This document shows positions 14,883 to 24,220 of a stretch of DNA of 64,000 nt, in pieces. Position numbers and translations under genes: made by a program. A model generated the notes under the pieces. That model had not been told where the DNA came from. It ran no database searches and was given only the letters and a program-made list of their open reading frames with translations. The number at the start of each line of letters is the position of its first letter. Position 1 is the stretch's first letter. This DNA comes from Gordonibacter sp. 28C (lineage in GTDB: Bacteria > Actinomycetota > Coriobacteriia > Coriobacteriales > Eggerthellaceae), in assembly GCF_003339845.1 (NCBI RefSeq), contig NZ_PPTR01000004.1:103719-167718 (forward strand). The letters are read 5' to 3'.

Positions 14883-17831
14883 TTGAACACCTCGCCACGA
14901 ACCAACATCGTCCCGGGTCGAAACGGGAATGACGAGAAGACCGGGCCCCTCCAGGTGCCGATCACGCGTCGCGGCGTCTTCGCCGCCCTCGCCTGCGCGG
15001 CCGGGTTGGCCCTGCTCGGGCCCGCCCGGAAGGCCGAAGCCCTCGCCGGTATGAACTTCAACCTCGGCCAGGGCTGGTTCGGAGCCGCCAACGACTCGAT
15101 GCTCGTCCACCTTGACCCACGCCAGGGCGAGGGGGACATGTACTTCGGCTTCGCCAACAGCTACCATGAATGGCTCTGCGCCGCCCCCGCCAACACCAGC
15201 TACTATATAAATCATTACGGGCAATGGCTGAGGTACGCCTTCGCGTGCGTCTTCGAGTGCAACTACGCCAACGAGCTCTACACCCTCGTGGTGGTCAGGC
15301 CGTTCGCATGGTGCTCCAGCAAGGACCTGCAGAAAGGCAGGGGCCTTTGGGTCGATACCATCTCCGAGGGCGGCGACAACAAGGGCTACGTCTACCTCGA
15401 CGGCGCCGAGCTCGCAGGCTCCCGTTTCGCCGGCGACCTCAGGAACCAGATCGGCTACCCCTATTACGACTGGATCTCATACGGCTTCTACGACTTCAAC
15501 GACTTCCAGGGGTCCACGTACTGGGGGTCCACCCGCCCGTCCTTCTGGGTCAAGAGGCAAAAGGGCGAGGCGCGCCACAGCGTGTGGAGCAAGCTCCAGG
15601 TCTACAACGTGGATTACAATCACTTCGGGGTATACGAGAACGTCATCAAAGAATCCGACGCCCCGAACTACTGGTTCCTGAGCCAGACCACCCCTTCCCG
15701 CGATTTCAGGGTCGAGAAGATCTACATCCGCAACGACGTGGCCCTCTACGGCGGCATCTTCTACATCAGGCCCGTCATGGCGCCGGACATCCAGCTCGAC
15801 CTCGTCCAGGGCCAGTACAGCGGCGGCAAGCCGCTCGCGCAGTACGGCAACGGCGCCTCCGTGGGCCTCTGGGAGGACTACCGCGGCGTCAACCAGACCT
15901 GGATGCTCAAGCCGTACACCAACGACGGCGTCGACACCTTCACGTTCGCCATCGCCAACATGGTGGGCCCGAACCTGACGCACATGCTGAACAACAGCGG
16001 CCACGCCGCGCCTGTGGTCGACCACGGAGTCGTCCAGAACAGCCATGCCGACATCTGGGACATCAACGACTCTGACGGCCGGAGCAAGGCCTGGTGGGTC
16101 CACCACGAGCCCGACGACTCCAACGAGACCGACCACTCCTGCTACTTCATCACCTCGGATGCCGACGGCCTGCGCCTCGACACAGACGGGGTCACCTCGA
16201 ACTCGGGCGTCAGCGTCTCGGTCCAGTCTGCGGCGTGCCCCGGGCGCTGGGCCATCCAGAAGAATGCCCAGTGGAACCTCGTCGAGGCGCGCATTGAGGG
16301 CAAGGTCTCGGTCCATTGCGACGAGGGCATGCTCAAGATCGGCGACAAGGCGAAGATCTGCGGGTGGCACAACACGGACCCGGACGACCCGGATGCGGGA
16401 ATCAAGCCCGCCGGCTGGGTCTTGGGATGCAAGAACGAATCGGACCTGCCGGTCAGGCCGATCTTCAGGCTCTACATGTCCGACGTCGCCGACGACCTTC
16501 CCGAGGACGATGCCGCCATCTTCGCCCAGTGCGGCGTGGCCACATGGGGATGGCAGCAGGAATCGCTCGCGCACCGCCATATCGGCTACCCCCACGGCGG
16601 CCACTCGATCTACGGCCTCGCCCTCAGACTCGAAGGCTCCGCCTTCCCGGGATCGATCCGCTACGCGGCGCAGCGCTACAGCGGCGGCGAGTGGGTCGAG
16701 GGCGCCGACGGCGCGCGCATCCTCGACTCCGAGTCGGATATCCTGGGCAGGGTAAAGGTCTGGCTGACCGGCGAGATCGCGGACCACTACGACCTCGAGA
16801 TCAGGACCAAGCTGCTCAACGGGAGCGGCGAGTGGTCCGACCCGGTCTACGTCAACTGCTCCGCCTCCTCGCCGCTCGACATCGGCTCCGCCCCCGCCGT
16901 CGGCATCGAGCCGGACGGCGCCGACGGCAACAAGATCTGCGGCATGAATATCCATCTCGTGCGCAAGCCGCAGGGCGGCCGCGTCGTCAGGGAGTTCTCA
17001 AAGAGCGAGGACCTGACCGTAGACGCGTCCTGGGGACCGGGATACCTCTCCGTCGCCGCCATGCTCGGCATCCGGACCGTCGGCAAAACGGACCGCTACG
17101 TCTGGACCGACCGCTATCTCGGCACCCTCGTCTCCCGCGGCGTGCCGGTGGTCACGACGTGCGTCGAGTACTACGCCGACGGCGTCGAGCAGAAGGACAT
17201 GGTGTACCGCGACCTCGACGTCGAGGGCGGAGACGTCTACACCCCCGTCGACATCGCGACGCAGAAGGCCCTGAAGGACACCTGCAACCTCAACGGGCAA
17301 TACGGACAGAACCCCTCGACGGGCTTCTCGGGCTGGTTCCTCGACCCCGAGCTCACCCAGCCCGCGGCGGGCGTCACCATCGTCAAGGACCAGACGCTCA
17401 AGCTCTACGGACGCAACCGCTGCACCGTGCGCATCGAGTACGCCGAGGGGTCGCTCAGGCCCGAGGACGGCGGCATCTACCGCACCGCGCCGCTCGCGTA
17501 CAAGCCCGATGCCCGCTCCAGTTTCGAGTTGCCCGATTTCTCGCAGTCGCCGGAAAAGCACAGGCTCGACGGCCTGGCGCTCGCGGCCATCGGCGACGAC
17601 GGGCAGGGGCACAAGGCGCTCTACTGGGGCGAGAGCGTCACGCCGGTGAAACCCGGCGAGGTGTTTGCCATGATCGCCGACGAGACATGGCGCAGATACG
17701 TCCCGGAATGCTGGATGACCTCGGCAGACGGCACCGAGAAGGTTTCCTCGGTCACCGCCAAGCGCGACGTCACGCTCTACATCAAGTGGACCGAGGCGAA
17801 GGCCGAGGGCGTCGCGAGTAGCAAGGGCTGA
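14883..17831 (+). CDS. Large Tat-exported surface protein with lectin-like and ChW-like domains
   Basis: A 982-residue exported protein. Residues about 27-54 form a twin-arginine signal peptide (TRRGVF, then a hydrophobic stretch ending near AEALA). Residues about 298-460 look like a ricin-type beta-trefoil lectin: repeated buried-aromatic units with a Q-x-W motif in NQTWML and a second unit ending GRWAIQKNAQW. Residues about 550-660 resemble clostridial hydrophobic-W repeats (GWQQESLAHRHIGYPHGGHS, then LRLEG). Residues about 750-980 contain one or two InlB-type beta-grasp units (GWFLDPELTQPA; YIKWTEA). There is no LPXTG motif or C-terminal helix, so retention is by carbohydrate binding or the protein is released. 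It lies upstream of the pilus region and suggests host glycan or mucus binding. The domain calls are by pattern and approximate. Confidence 0.6.
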   Translation: MNTSPRTNIVPGRNGNDEKTGPLQVPITRRGVFAALACAAGLALLGPARKAEALAGMNFNLGQGWFGAANDSMLVHLDPRQGEGDMYFGFANSYHEWLCAAPANTSYYINHYGQWLRYAFACVFECNYANELYTLVVVRPFAWCSSKDLQKGRGLWVDTISEGGDNKGYVYLDGAELAGSRFAGDLRNQIGYPYYDWISYGFYDFNDFQGSTYWGSTRPSFWVKRQKGEARHSVWSKLQVYNVDYNHFGVYENVIKESDAPNYWFLSQTTPSRDFRVEKIYIRNDVALYGGIFYIRPVMAPDIQLDLVQGQYSGGKPLAQYGNGASVGLWEDYRGVNQTWMLKPYTNDGVDTFTFAIANMVGPNLTHMLNNSGHAAPVVDHGVVQNSHADIWDINDSDGRSKAWWVHHEPDDSNETDHSCYFITSDADGLRLDTDGVTSNSGVSVSVQSAACPGRWAIQKNAQWNLVEARIEGKVSVHCDEGMLKIGDKAKICGWHNTDPDDPDAGIKPAGWVLGCKNESDLPVRPIFRLYMSDVADDLPEDDAAIFAQCGVATWGWQQESLAHRHIGYPHGGHSIYGLALRLEGSAFPGSIRYAAQRYSGGEWVEGADGARILDSESDILGRVKVWLTGEIADHYDLEIRTKLLNGSGEWSDPVYVNCSASSPLDIGSAPAVGIEPDGADGNKICGMNIHLVRKPQGGRVVREFSKSEDLTVDASWGPGYLSVAAMLGIRTVGKTDRYVWTDRYLGTLVSRGVPVVTTCVEYYADGVEQKDMVYRDLDVEGGDVYTPVDIATQKALKDTCNLNGQYGQNPSTGFSGWFLDPELTQPAAGVTIVKDQTLKLYGRNRCTVRIEYAEGSLRPEDGGIYRTAPLAYKPDARSSFELPDFSQSPEKHRLDGLALAAIGDDGQGHKALYWGESVTPVKPGEVFAMIADETWRRYVPECWMTSADGTEKVSSVTAKRDVTLYIKWTEAKAEGVASSKG

Positions 17832-18045
17832 GCGCTGACCATGCCGTGCGGAGCGGCCGCGTACACGATGGGAACACATTTCCACTTACGAAGTGTCTAC
17901 GATGTTCCGCCAAGGGGTATAGTCAAAGCAACGCCGTCACTCCTTCCGATAAACTATGTCACGGCGACCCGGCCGACCCACCATCCGATCCAGTCGGCCC
18001 CATATGCAATGGCGGACTCCCCTATATGCCGTCATTCTCCCCATC

Positions 18046-18074
18046 GGCGGCCGGCCCTCACCGGCCGCCATCCT
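18046..18074 (+). terminator. Hairpin terminator with T-rich end
   Basis: GGCGGCCGG and CCGGCCGCC pair around CCCTCA, followed by ATCCTTTT. It lies about 215 bases after the surface-protein stop. The 17832-18045 stretch before it shows no convincing gene. Confidence 0.65.
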
Positions 18075-18115
18075 TTTGCGGATATTCCCACCGCACGCTA
18101 TCTGCGTTTTCGGTG

Positions 18116-18170
18116 CCCCGTTCCCACTTTTGGGAGCGGGGTTCTTCTTTTCGCCGCAAAGGCGTATGCT
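18116..18170 (+). promoter_or_regulatory. Second hairpin and putative promoter before the GT-C genes
   Basis: CCCCGTTCCCA and TGGGAGCGGGG (18116-18141, one wobble pair) around CTTT, then TTCTTCTTTT, form a terminator. TATGCT at 18165-18170 is a -10-like hexamer 32 bases before the TTG start at 18202. Confidence 0.5.
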
Positions 18171-18201
18171 CCCGGTCGAATATCTACCCCTTGGAGTCAC
18201 C

Positions 18202-19710
18202 TTGATAGCACCCAAACATGGCGGGCGCACGCACGGCGCCATCTTTGCCCTATGTGCCCTCCTCATCGCGGGCCCGACCCTCGCCCGCGCCCTGACGGGA
18301 GCCGGAACGCTCGACTCCGACGTCTGGTTCCTCCTCGCGACCGGCCGCGAGATCGCCCGCAACGGCATCCCCCGCACCAACCCGTTCTCCATCTGGCCCG
18401 GACAGGGCATCGTCGTCCAGCAATGGCTCCATGACGTCTGGCTCTGGGCCTGGTATACGCGCGGCGGCTATGCCGCAGTGGCCGTGTCCGCCTGCGTGCC
18501 CGCCGGGCTCCTCTTCTGGCAGCTTGCCGGCCTCATGCTCGACGCCGCCGGCGGAAAGCTCTCGCGCGCGGGGCTGGCGTTTAGCCTCGCCATCCCCTCT
18601 GTATGCATCTGCATGTACATATCGGTGCGCCCGACGCTCTGGACCGCGCTGCTGTGCACGCTCACGGCCAGGATTATGCTCAGTTACCTCAGGGACGGCA
18701 GGCGCCTGGTGCTGCTGTGGCTCCCCGCCGTCGCCGTCGCCGGCGTCAACCTCCAGGCGGCCCATTGGCCGCTTCTCGCCGCGTGCGCCGCGGCGTTCGC
18801 CCTGCCGAACCCGCATGAGCTCGCCGACCCTGCGGCCCGCCGCGCGTGGTCCGCGCGGGCGCTCCCCATCTGCGCCGCCCTGGCGGCGATGTGCGCGGCG
18901 TCGCTTCTCAACCCATATGGCGCCGACGGGTCCCTCTATGTCTTGAAATCGCTCGGCGAGGCCGCCTATGGCGGCGCCATCGTCGAGATGCAGCCCCTAT
19001 GGGTCCAGCTCGGCCCCCTTTTCGCCGTTCCCGTCGCGACGATGGCGCTGGGACCGATCGCGCTGTGCCGGCGAAGCGGAGCGAGAGTCCCGGCCGGCGC
19101 CGCGGCAATGCTTCTCGCCGGTATCGCCGCGGGAGTCCTGCACTCGCGCTGCATGTGGATCGCCGGCCTGTTCTGCGGCCTGTGCTGCGCGTTCGGACTC
19201 GCAGGGGCGCTCGGGGAGCCCGTGGCGCACCCGGGGCGCGCGGCCGCCGCGGCAGGCGCCGCCATGGCCCTGATCGCCGCGGTCTCGGGGCTCGCGGTAT
19301 CGCTGGCGCCGCAATCGGGCGGCGAGGCGGGCATGCTATCCGTGACCGAATCGGAGATGTCCCCCATCTTCTCGGCGATATACGACGCCGGATCCGATGC
19401 GCTGGTGTTCTCCAGCGACGTCTCGGTGTACAACCAGCTCGAGTGGGAGGGCTTCAAGGTGCCCTGCGACATGCGCCCCGAGATCTGGGGCGAGGGCATC
19501 GCCGGCGCCGGGGCGGAGTCCGCCTACCGCGAGATCGTCGACGTCCTCCAGGGGTCGACCTCGCTGGAAGAGAGTACCGAGGACTGGGGCTGGGAGCTGT
19601 TCCTCGTCAGGGACGATGAGGCCGACGCCCTGCGATCCGGCGGGCACTTCGATGAGCTCGCGCACGGCGGCGGCTACACCCTGTTCGAGCTGCCGGAAGG
19701 CGGTGAATAG
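18202..19710 (+). CDS. GT-C-like polytopic membrane protein
   Basis: A 502-residue membrane protein with about nine or ten hydrophobic helices. Its first extracellular loop, DSDVWFLLATGREIARNGIP then WLHDVWLWAWY, matches the GT-C pattern in which a D-x-D/W motif and a WL motif lie in the first loop of lipid-linked sugar transferases and related proteins. The C-terminal soluble part (SDALVFSSDVSVYNQLEWEG, then DMRPEIWG) also fits that family. The TTG at 18202 was chosen because TTGGAG precedes it; a longer frame upstream runs through terminator hairpins. The next gene is a paralogue one base away. By position it may glycosylate pilin or surface proteins. Confidence 0.55.
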   Translation: MIAPKHGGRTHGAIFALCALLIAGPTLARALTGAGTLDSDVWFLLATGREIARNGIPRTNPFSIWPGQGIVVQQWLHDVWLWAWYTRGGYAAVAVSACVPAGLLFWQLAGLMLDAAGGKLSRAGLAFSLAIPSVCICMYISVRPTLWTALLCTLTARIMLSYLRDGRRLVLLWLPAVAVAGVNLQAAHWPLLAACAAAFALPNPHELADPAARRAWSARALPICAALAAMCAASLLNPYGADGSLYVLKSLGEAAYGGAIVEMQPLWVQLGPLFAVPVATMALGPIALCRRSGARVPAGAAAMLLAGIAAGVLHSRCMWIAGLFCGLCCAFGLAGALGEPVAHPGRAAAAAGAAMALIAAVSGLAVSLAPQSGGEAGMLSVTESEMSPIFSAIYDAGSDALVFSSDVSVYNQLEWEGFKVPCDMRPEIWGEGIAGAGAESAYREIVDVLQGSTSLEESTEDWGWELFLVRDDEADALRSGGHFDELAHGGGYTLFELPEGGE

Positions 19711-19711
19711 C

Positions 19712-21172
19712 GTGGACCGCACGGACACCATGCGCCGGGCGCGCATCCTGCGATGGGCGTCGCTCTCGGCCGCGCTCGCCGCATGCGCCGCGACGCTGGC
19801 GGCGGTGTCCCTTACCGGCTGGTCGCTGTTCCAGCCCGACACCCGCTACATGGTCGCCATCGGCCGGTGGATTGTCGAGAACGGCGAGCTCCCGACCTCA
19901 GACCCCCTCACTCTCCACGAGGGCCTTGCCTACATCTGCCAGCAGTGGCCCCTGTGCATCGCCGCGGCCGCCATCTTCGACGCGTTCGGCGAGGCCGGCA
20001 TCAGGTGCGCGGCCGCCGCGCTCGACATCGCCGCGACGGCGACCCTTTGGGCCTGCACCCTCGACCGCGGCAGGACCGGCGCCGTCCACATGGCGGCATC
20101 TGCGGCATGCGGCGCCGCCATAGCCGTGCTGTGCAACTCGACGCCGCGCGGGATCGACGTCATGGCGCTTTGCGCCTGCTATGCGGCGGGCAGGAAATGG
20201 GCACGCGGCGGGCGGGACTCCCTGCTTGCCGCCTTTCCCGCCGCGGGGTTCGCCATGGCCCAGCTCCACGGGGCGCTGTGGACCGTCGCCCTCATGGTCC
20301 CGTGCTGCCTCATACTTGACGGCAGGCTCGACAGGCACGGCAGGCTCAAGGCGCTCACGGCGGCCATGTCGACGGCTGCCGCCTGCATGCTCAACCCCTA
20401 CGGGGCGAGGCTGCTCATGGTGCCGTTTGCCACCATGAGCGCGAATTCGCTGAAATCCGTAGGCATCGGCGAGCTCGCACCGTGGACCGAGGCGGCGCCG
20501 GCCCAGGCGGCCGCCGCGTGCACGCTCGTCTCCGCGCTCGTGCTGTACCGCCTCCGCGTGCGCTGCCGCGGCGGCGGGCGGGCCCTGCTCGAGGCAGGCG
20601 ACCTCCTCGTGCTCGGAACGCTCATGCTCGCGCTGGCCAACGTGAGAAACGAACTCTTCCTGATGACCTCCATGGCGCTCGCCCTGTCCGATATCCAGGG
20701 CGAGGTGGCGGGGCCGCGGGCGCGGAGGCCGTTGGCCCTTGCGTCGCTGTGCACGGCGGCGCTCCTCGCCGCCATCGGATGCCTGGCCGCGACCGTGCCG
20801 GCCAAGACGGCAATCGAGGAATCGGCCGCGGGGGCGCTGTCCTCCCTCGCCGCCGCGGGGGCGAAGCCGGGCGATGCCGTGATCTGCGATATCGACGTCG
20901 GCAGCGAGCTGGAGCTCGCGGGATACCGACCGCTGCTCGACACGCGCGCCGAGCTCTTCTGCCCCGAGCTCAACGGCGGAACCGACGCCTGGGGGCAGGC
21001 GCGGTCCGTTCTTACCGGAGACGCGGCAGCCATCGGCGAGACCGGTGCCGATTTCGCGGTCTTTCCCTCGGGGGCGTACCCGGCGCTCGAGAAGGCGCTC
21101 ACCGGGCTCGGCTATGCCGACATATATGACGACGGATGTTTCGCGGCATACGCCGACAGGCCGGTTCCATAG
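19712..21172 (+). CDS. GT-C-like polytopic membrane protein, paralogue of the previous gene
   Basis: A 486-residue membrane protein starting at GTG, with GGAAGG upstream inside the previous gene; the genes are one base apart and translationally coupled. The first-loop pattern recurs (DTRYMVAIGRWIVENGELP, then QQWPLCIAAA), as does the C-terminal soluble part (GDAVICDIDVGSELELAGY, then LDTRAELFC). About nine helices are visible. Two adjacent paralogues suggest paired transferases or a transferase and its partner. No lipid-sugar donor genes are nearby, so the substrate is unknown. Confidence 0.55.
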   Translation: MDRTDTMRRARILRWASLSAALAACAATLAAVSLTGWSLFQPDTRYMVAIGRWIVENGELPTSDPLTLHEGLAYICQQWPLCIAAAAIFDAFGEAGIRCAAAALDIAATATLWACTLDRGRTGAVHMAASAACGAAIAVLCNSTPRGIDVMALCACYAAGRKWARGGRDSLLAAFPAAGFAMAQLHGALWTVALMVPCCLILDGRLDRHGRLKALTAAMSTAAACMLNPYGARLLMVPFATMSANSLKSVGIGELAPWTEAAPAQAAAACTLVSALVLYRLRVRCRGGGRALLEAGDLLVLGTLMLALANVRNELFLMTSMALALSDIQGEVAGPRARRPLALASLCTAALLAAIGCLAATVPAKTAIEESAAGALSSLAAAGAKPGDAVICDIDVGSELELAGYRPLLDTRAELFCPELNGGTDAWGQARSVLTGDAAAIGETGADFAVFPSGAYPALEKALTGLGYADIYDDGCFAAYADRPVP

Positions 21173-21222
21173 AGTCTGCACATTCCGAACAAGGCCGTGA
21201 GCGGGGTAAACGCCCAATCCAT

Positions 21223-21237
21223 CCCATTTTTGGGAAA
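21223..21237 (+). terminator. Small hairpin, TCCCA/TGGGA type
   Basis: TCCCA-TTTTT-TGGGA variant of the recurring palindrome, followed by AAAC. It sits between the GT-C genes and the pilin gene and may separate their transcripts. Confidence 0.4.
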
Positions 21238-21349
21238 CCGGATGACTTTCCCGGCCGCCGGGTCCATCTTTTATGCCGTACTGCCCCCGAGCGCGGGGGG
21301 AACGCCGGCGTCGCGCCCACCGCGCCGCCATCGAGAGAAAGAGGCTCCC

Positions 21350-21592
21350 GTGAACGAGCTCATCGCCAAGCCCCTGGCCATCGCCACATGCGGCGTCTTC
21401 AACATGAAGCGCCGCGCCAAGGAGGCCCTGCGCGCGCAGGGCTCCATCGAATGGGTCGTGATCGTCGTCTGCATCGCCGTCGCACTGATCGCCGCCCTGG
21501 TGTTCCTGTCCGGCGAGATGAACAACAAGATCAACACCGTCGCGAACACGCTCAAGAACACTACCGTCAACGGCGCCCATGCCGGCAACTAG
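21350..21592 (+). CDS. flp: Flp/type IVb-like prepilin
   Basis: An 80-residue prepilin, the likely subunit of a Tad pilus. After a leader of about 30 residues comes the processing region RAQGSIEWVVIVV: in Flp pilins the peptidase cuts before Q/x-x-x-x-E-Y, so here cleavage would fall before QGSIEW with Glu at +5 and Trp instead of Tyr at +6. The -1 residue is Ala instead of the usual Gly, which is unusual. A hydrophobic helix of about 25 residues follows, then a short polar end (KNTTVNGAHAGN). The GTG start has GAGAGAAAGAGG upstream. It is separated from the rest of the cluster by a very strong hairpin, which would allow the pilin to be made in excess. Confidence 0.75.
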   Translation: MNELIAKPLAIATCGVFNMKRRAKEALRAQGSIEWVVIVVCIAVALIAALVFLSGEMNNKINTVANTLKNTTVNGAHAGN

Positions 21593-21660
21593 GCACGTCG
21601 GATAGATTCCCGAGCCGACGGCACCATAATTCCTACATATGAATAAATGGCCGCTGAGCT

Positions 21661-21710
21661 GGGACGATTCAGCCCCCTTCCCATTTTTGGGCGGGGGGCT
21701 GAATCGTCCC
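21661..21710. terminator. Very strong hairpin after the pilin gene
   Basis: GGGACGATTCAGCCCCC pairs perfectly with its complement 17 bases long, around a loop that itself contains CCATTTTTGG. It would strongly reduce read-through from flp. TACATA (21719-21724) downstream is a possible -10 site for the assembly genes. Confidence 0.75.
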
Positions 21711-21815
21711 GCGCTTGGGTACATAGTTAGCAGCCGTACCGCCACCGCCCGGTGGCGCAGCAGGGCGCACCGTTTACGCCGGCGCCCACCACTTATCGCG
21801 GCGGAAGGGAGCCAT

Positions 21816-22592
21816 ATGCTCGGAACACTCTCGATAGCAGCAGGGACCGGCATCGCCGGGTGGCTCCTGCAGCACGCCTACCAGCACATGCGCTACTCGT
21901 CCTACGAGCGCGAGGACGCGGCCATGCTCGCACCGGGCGCGGACCCCGAGCAGCGCCGCAGCTGGCTTGCCGCCATCGCGCCGCAGATCAGCATCCAGGC
22001 CGTCGCGCCCTCCACGATCGACGCGCTCGCCGCATCGGGCGATATCGATGCGGGCCTGCTGCCCGCCCGCGCGGCCGGGGCCTACGCCCGCCGCTACAAC
22101 CCGACGCTCGCCGGCGAGGCCCACTGGGTCCCCGCATACCTCGCCGCCGGCCTCGCCGGCGCCGCAATGTCGCCCGCGGCCGCCGTCGCGGCGGTGTCGT
22201 CGCTCGCCATCGCGGCGAGCGACATCCGCTTCCGCATCGTACCGATCCCCCACCTCGCCGCCCTCGCCGCCTCCTGCGTACTGGCATTCTGCCCGACGCC
22301 GGCGGGCGCCGCGATCACGGCGGCCGGCATGGCCCTCACCTGGGCCATCGGCGCCGGCGTGCGCCGCGTCGGCGGCGAATGGGGAGACGGCGACTCCCTC
22401 ATGCTCGGATGCGTGCTCGGCGCCACCGCCGAAACGCCGACCGTGCTGACGCTCGTGCCGGCGCTCGGCGCCGCATCGCTCCTCTTCATCGCGTGCTCGC
22501 ACCAGATCGGAGTCAAGACCAGCGCCATGCCGCTCGCGCCCGTCATCTCGCTCGCCCTGATCGCCTCATTGGCCGCGGGGGCGATCTCATGA
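21816..22592 (+). CDS. tadV: Prepilin peptidase, TadV/CpaA type (A24 family)
   Basis: A 258-residue membrane aspartyl protease that would remove prepilin leaders. The two catalytic Asp motifs of the A24 family are visible: SDIRFRIVP (about residue 137) and GDGDSLML (about residue 192), each near the start of a hydrophobic segment. The helices are concentrated in the C-terminal 160 residues; the N-terminal 90 residues are a soluble extension not seen in minimal TadV proteins. The ATG is preceded by GGAAGGGAG. Its stop overlaps the next start (ATGA). Confidence 0.75.
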   Translation: MLGTLSIAAGTGIAGWLLQHAYQHMRYSSYEREDAAMLAPGADPEQRRSWLAAIAPQISIQAVAPSTIDALAASGDIDAGLLPARAAGAYARRYNPTLAGEAHWVPAYLAAGLAGAAMSPAAAVAAVSSLAIAASDIRFRIVPIPHLAALAASCVLAFCPTPAGAAITAAGMALTWAIGAGVRRVGGEWGDGDSLMLGCVLGATAETPTVLTLVPALGAASLLFIACSHQIGVKTSAMPLAPVISLALIASLAAGAIS

Positions 22593-23056
22593 CCGCCGCC
22601 AGGGCACGCGGACGCCGCGGACAGGGGACCTTGGAGTTCATCCTGGTCCTTCCCCTTCTCATGATCATGCTCTGCGCCGTCGCGGACTACACGCACCTCG
22701 CGCGCGAGACGGCGAACGTGCAGACCGCGAGCTCGGAGGGGGCGCGCTACGCCGCGGCCAACCCCACCGCCTCCGACGACGCCGTGGCCGCCTACGTCCG
22801 CGAGGCATGCGCCCTCGGCGACACCGCGAGCGTCACCGTCACCTCGGCCGATGCGCCGTCGAAGCCCGTCACGCTCAAGAGCGGCGACAAGTCGGTCACC
22901 GCGCGCTATGCGCGAGAGAAGGTCACCGTCAAGGTCGTCGAGGACGTCAGCTGCATCTTCCCGCTCAAGTCGCTCGGCGTGAAGGGCGCCACCGACGACG
23001 GCTGGCAGGTCCATTCCGAGACGTCGTCCATCAGGTCAGAGATAGAGAGGTCGTGA
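22589..23056 (+). CDS. tadE: TadE-like pseudopilin
   Basis: A 155-residue protein with a processing site RGQGTLEFILVLPLL near residue 7-21: G before Q-G-T-L-E-F places Glu at +5, as in TadE. A single N-terminal helix is followed by a 120-residue extracellular domain containing one Cys pair candidate (CALGD, CIFPL). It overlaps tadV by four bases and is one base from the next gene. Confidence 0.75.
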   Translation: MTAARARGRRGQGTLEFILVLPLLMIMLCAVADYTHLARETANVQTASSEGARYAAANPTASDDAVAAYVREACALGDTASVTVTSADAPSKPVTLKSGDKSVTARYAREKVTVKVVEDVSCIFPLKSLGVKGATDDGWQVHSETSSIRSEIERS

Positions 23057-23057
23057 C

Positions 23058-23549
23058 ATGGCAGCCTTTCCAACGACACGCAAGCATGTGCACCTCCCCG
23101 GCCAGGGCTCGGTCGAGTTCATCCTGGTCATGCCGGTGCTGCTCACGTTCCTCTTCGCCATCGGGTCGTTCGCGATGCTCTCCTACCAGAACACCGTGAT
23201 CCAGCACTCGCTGGCGACGCTCGCCGACGCGCTCCCCGCCGGATGGCAGCAGCAAGACCGAAACGAGCTCGTCCGCGACCTCGTCTGCGGCGGCACCGAC
23301 CTCGACAAGAGCAGGCTCACGGTGACCAACGCGAGCGTCAAGACCGAAACCAGCGGGGCCGTCAACGACGGCGACTCCATCGCGAGCGACCTTGGGGCCT
23401 CGACGCTCAGGACCGAGACGCGCCGCGTCGCCGTCGAGGCCGATATCGCCTACGAGTACAACGACCCGCTCTCGCTCGGGCGCAAGACGGTCCTCACGCG
23501 CCACGTCTCGCACAGCTACACGACCTATACGGACTGGGAGGTGCTGTGA
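23058..23549 (+). CDS. Second TadE-family pseudopilin (TadF position)
   Basis: A 163-residue protein with the processing region PGQGSVEFILVMPVLLTF near residue 14-31, one helix and an extracellular C-terminal domain. Its position between TadE and the TadG-like gene fits TadF of other loci. The stop TGA overlaps the next ATG. Confidence 0.7.
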   Translation: MAAFPTTRKHVHLPGQGSVEFILVMPVLLTFLFAIGSFAMLSYQNTVIQHSLATLADALPAGWQQQDRNELVRDLVCGGTDLDKSRLTVTNASVKTETSGAVNDGDSIASDLGASTLRTETRRVAVEADIAYEYNDPLSLGRKTVLTRHVSHSYTTYTDWEVL

Positions 23550-24181
23550 TGGCATCGCGAAAACCGCTGCGCGCCCGCGGCCTTCCCGGCCAGGTCGCCG
23601 TCATCTTCGTCGTGGCCATCAGCTGCCTGCTCATCGCGGTGGGCCTCGGCGTGGATGTCAGCACGGCCTATTCGGCCAAGACCGGCCAGGAAGCCGTGCT
23701 CGAGGCCGTCCGGCAGTCGTCGCTGGGCATGTCGAACGCCGTCAAGTACTCGGAGAACCCCGGGCGCGAGGCGCGCGAGGAGGTCGTCGAGCTGCTTTCG
23801 GGCAACGGATACACCGGCACCGCCGAGATCTGGTATGCGGAGCTGCCCGAGTCGGAGTCGGGCGCCAACGACCGCTACGCGGGCGTCTACGTGAGGCTTT
23901 CCAACGATACGGAGACCACCTTCCTCAAACTCGCCGGCCGCGACAAGCTGACCGCAAGGTCCACGGCCGTCTGGACCATCCATCCCTACTCGACCGGCAA
24001 CGTGTACCGGCCGGCGGACGTCGGCAACGGGAGCCTCGAGGCCACGTTCGAGGACGGCACCGTGACCGGCCGCAAGGAGACGGCGGCCCGGCTCGCCGAC
24101 GCCCCGGGCGCGCTGCTCGACGCCGTGCGCGGCGTGGCGGCGGCCAAGGGAAACCCAGGCAGCGGGGAAAGCGGAGACTGA
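23549..24181 (+). CDS. TadG-like pilus protein
   Basis: A 210-residue protein with a basic start and a helix at about residues 11-32 (GQVAVIFVVAISCLLIA), followed by VDVSTAYSAKTGQEAVLEAV, the pattern of the TadG N-terminal region. The rest is extracellular. TadG proteins are often longer and carry a von Willebrand A domain, which is absent here, so this is a short form. Confidence 0.6.
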   Translation: MASRKPLRARGLPGQVAVIFVVAISCLLIAVGLGVDVSTAYSAKTGQEAVLEAVRQSSLGMSNAVKYSENPGREAREEVVELLSGNGYTGTAEIWYAELPESESGANDRYAGVYVRLSNDTETTFLKLAGRDKLTARSTAVWTIHPYSTGNVYRPADVGNGSLEATFEDGTVTGRKETAARLADAPGALLDAVRGVAAAKGNPGSGESGD

Positions 24182-24220
24182 GACGGCCGGCGGCCGTCCC
24201 CGAGAAAGGAACCAAGCTAC

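Noticed and set aside
17956..18201. Longer N-terminus for the first GT-C-like protein
   Set aside because: The extension would be translated through two terminator hairpins, and a TTG with TTGGAG upstream gives a normal membrane-protein start.
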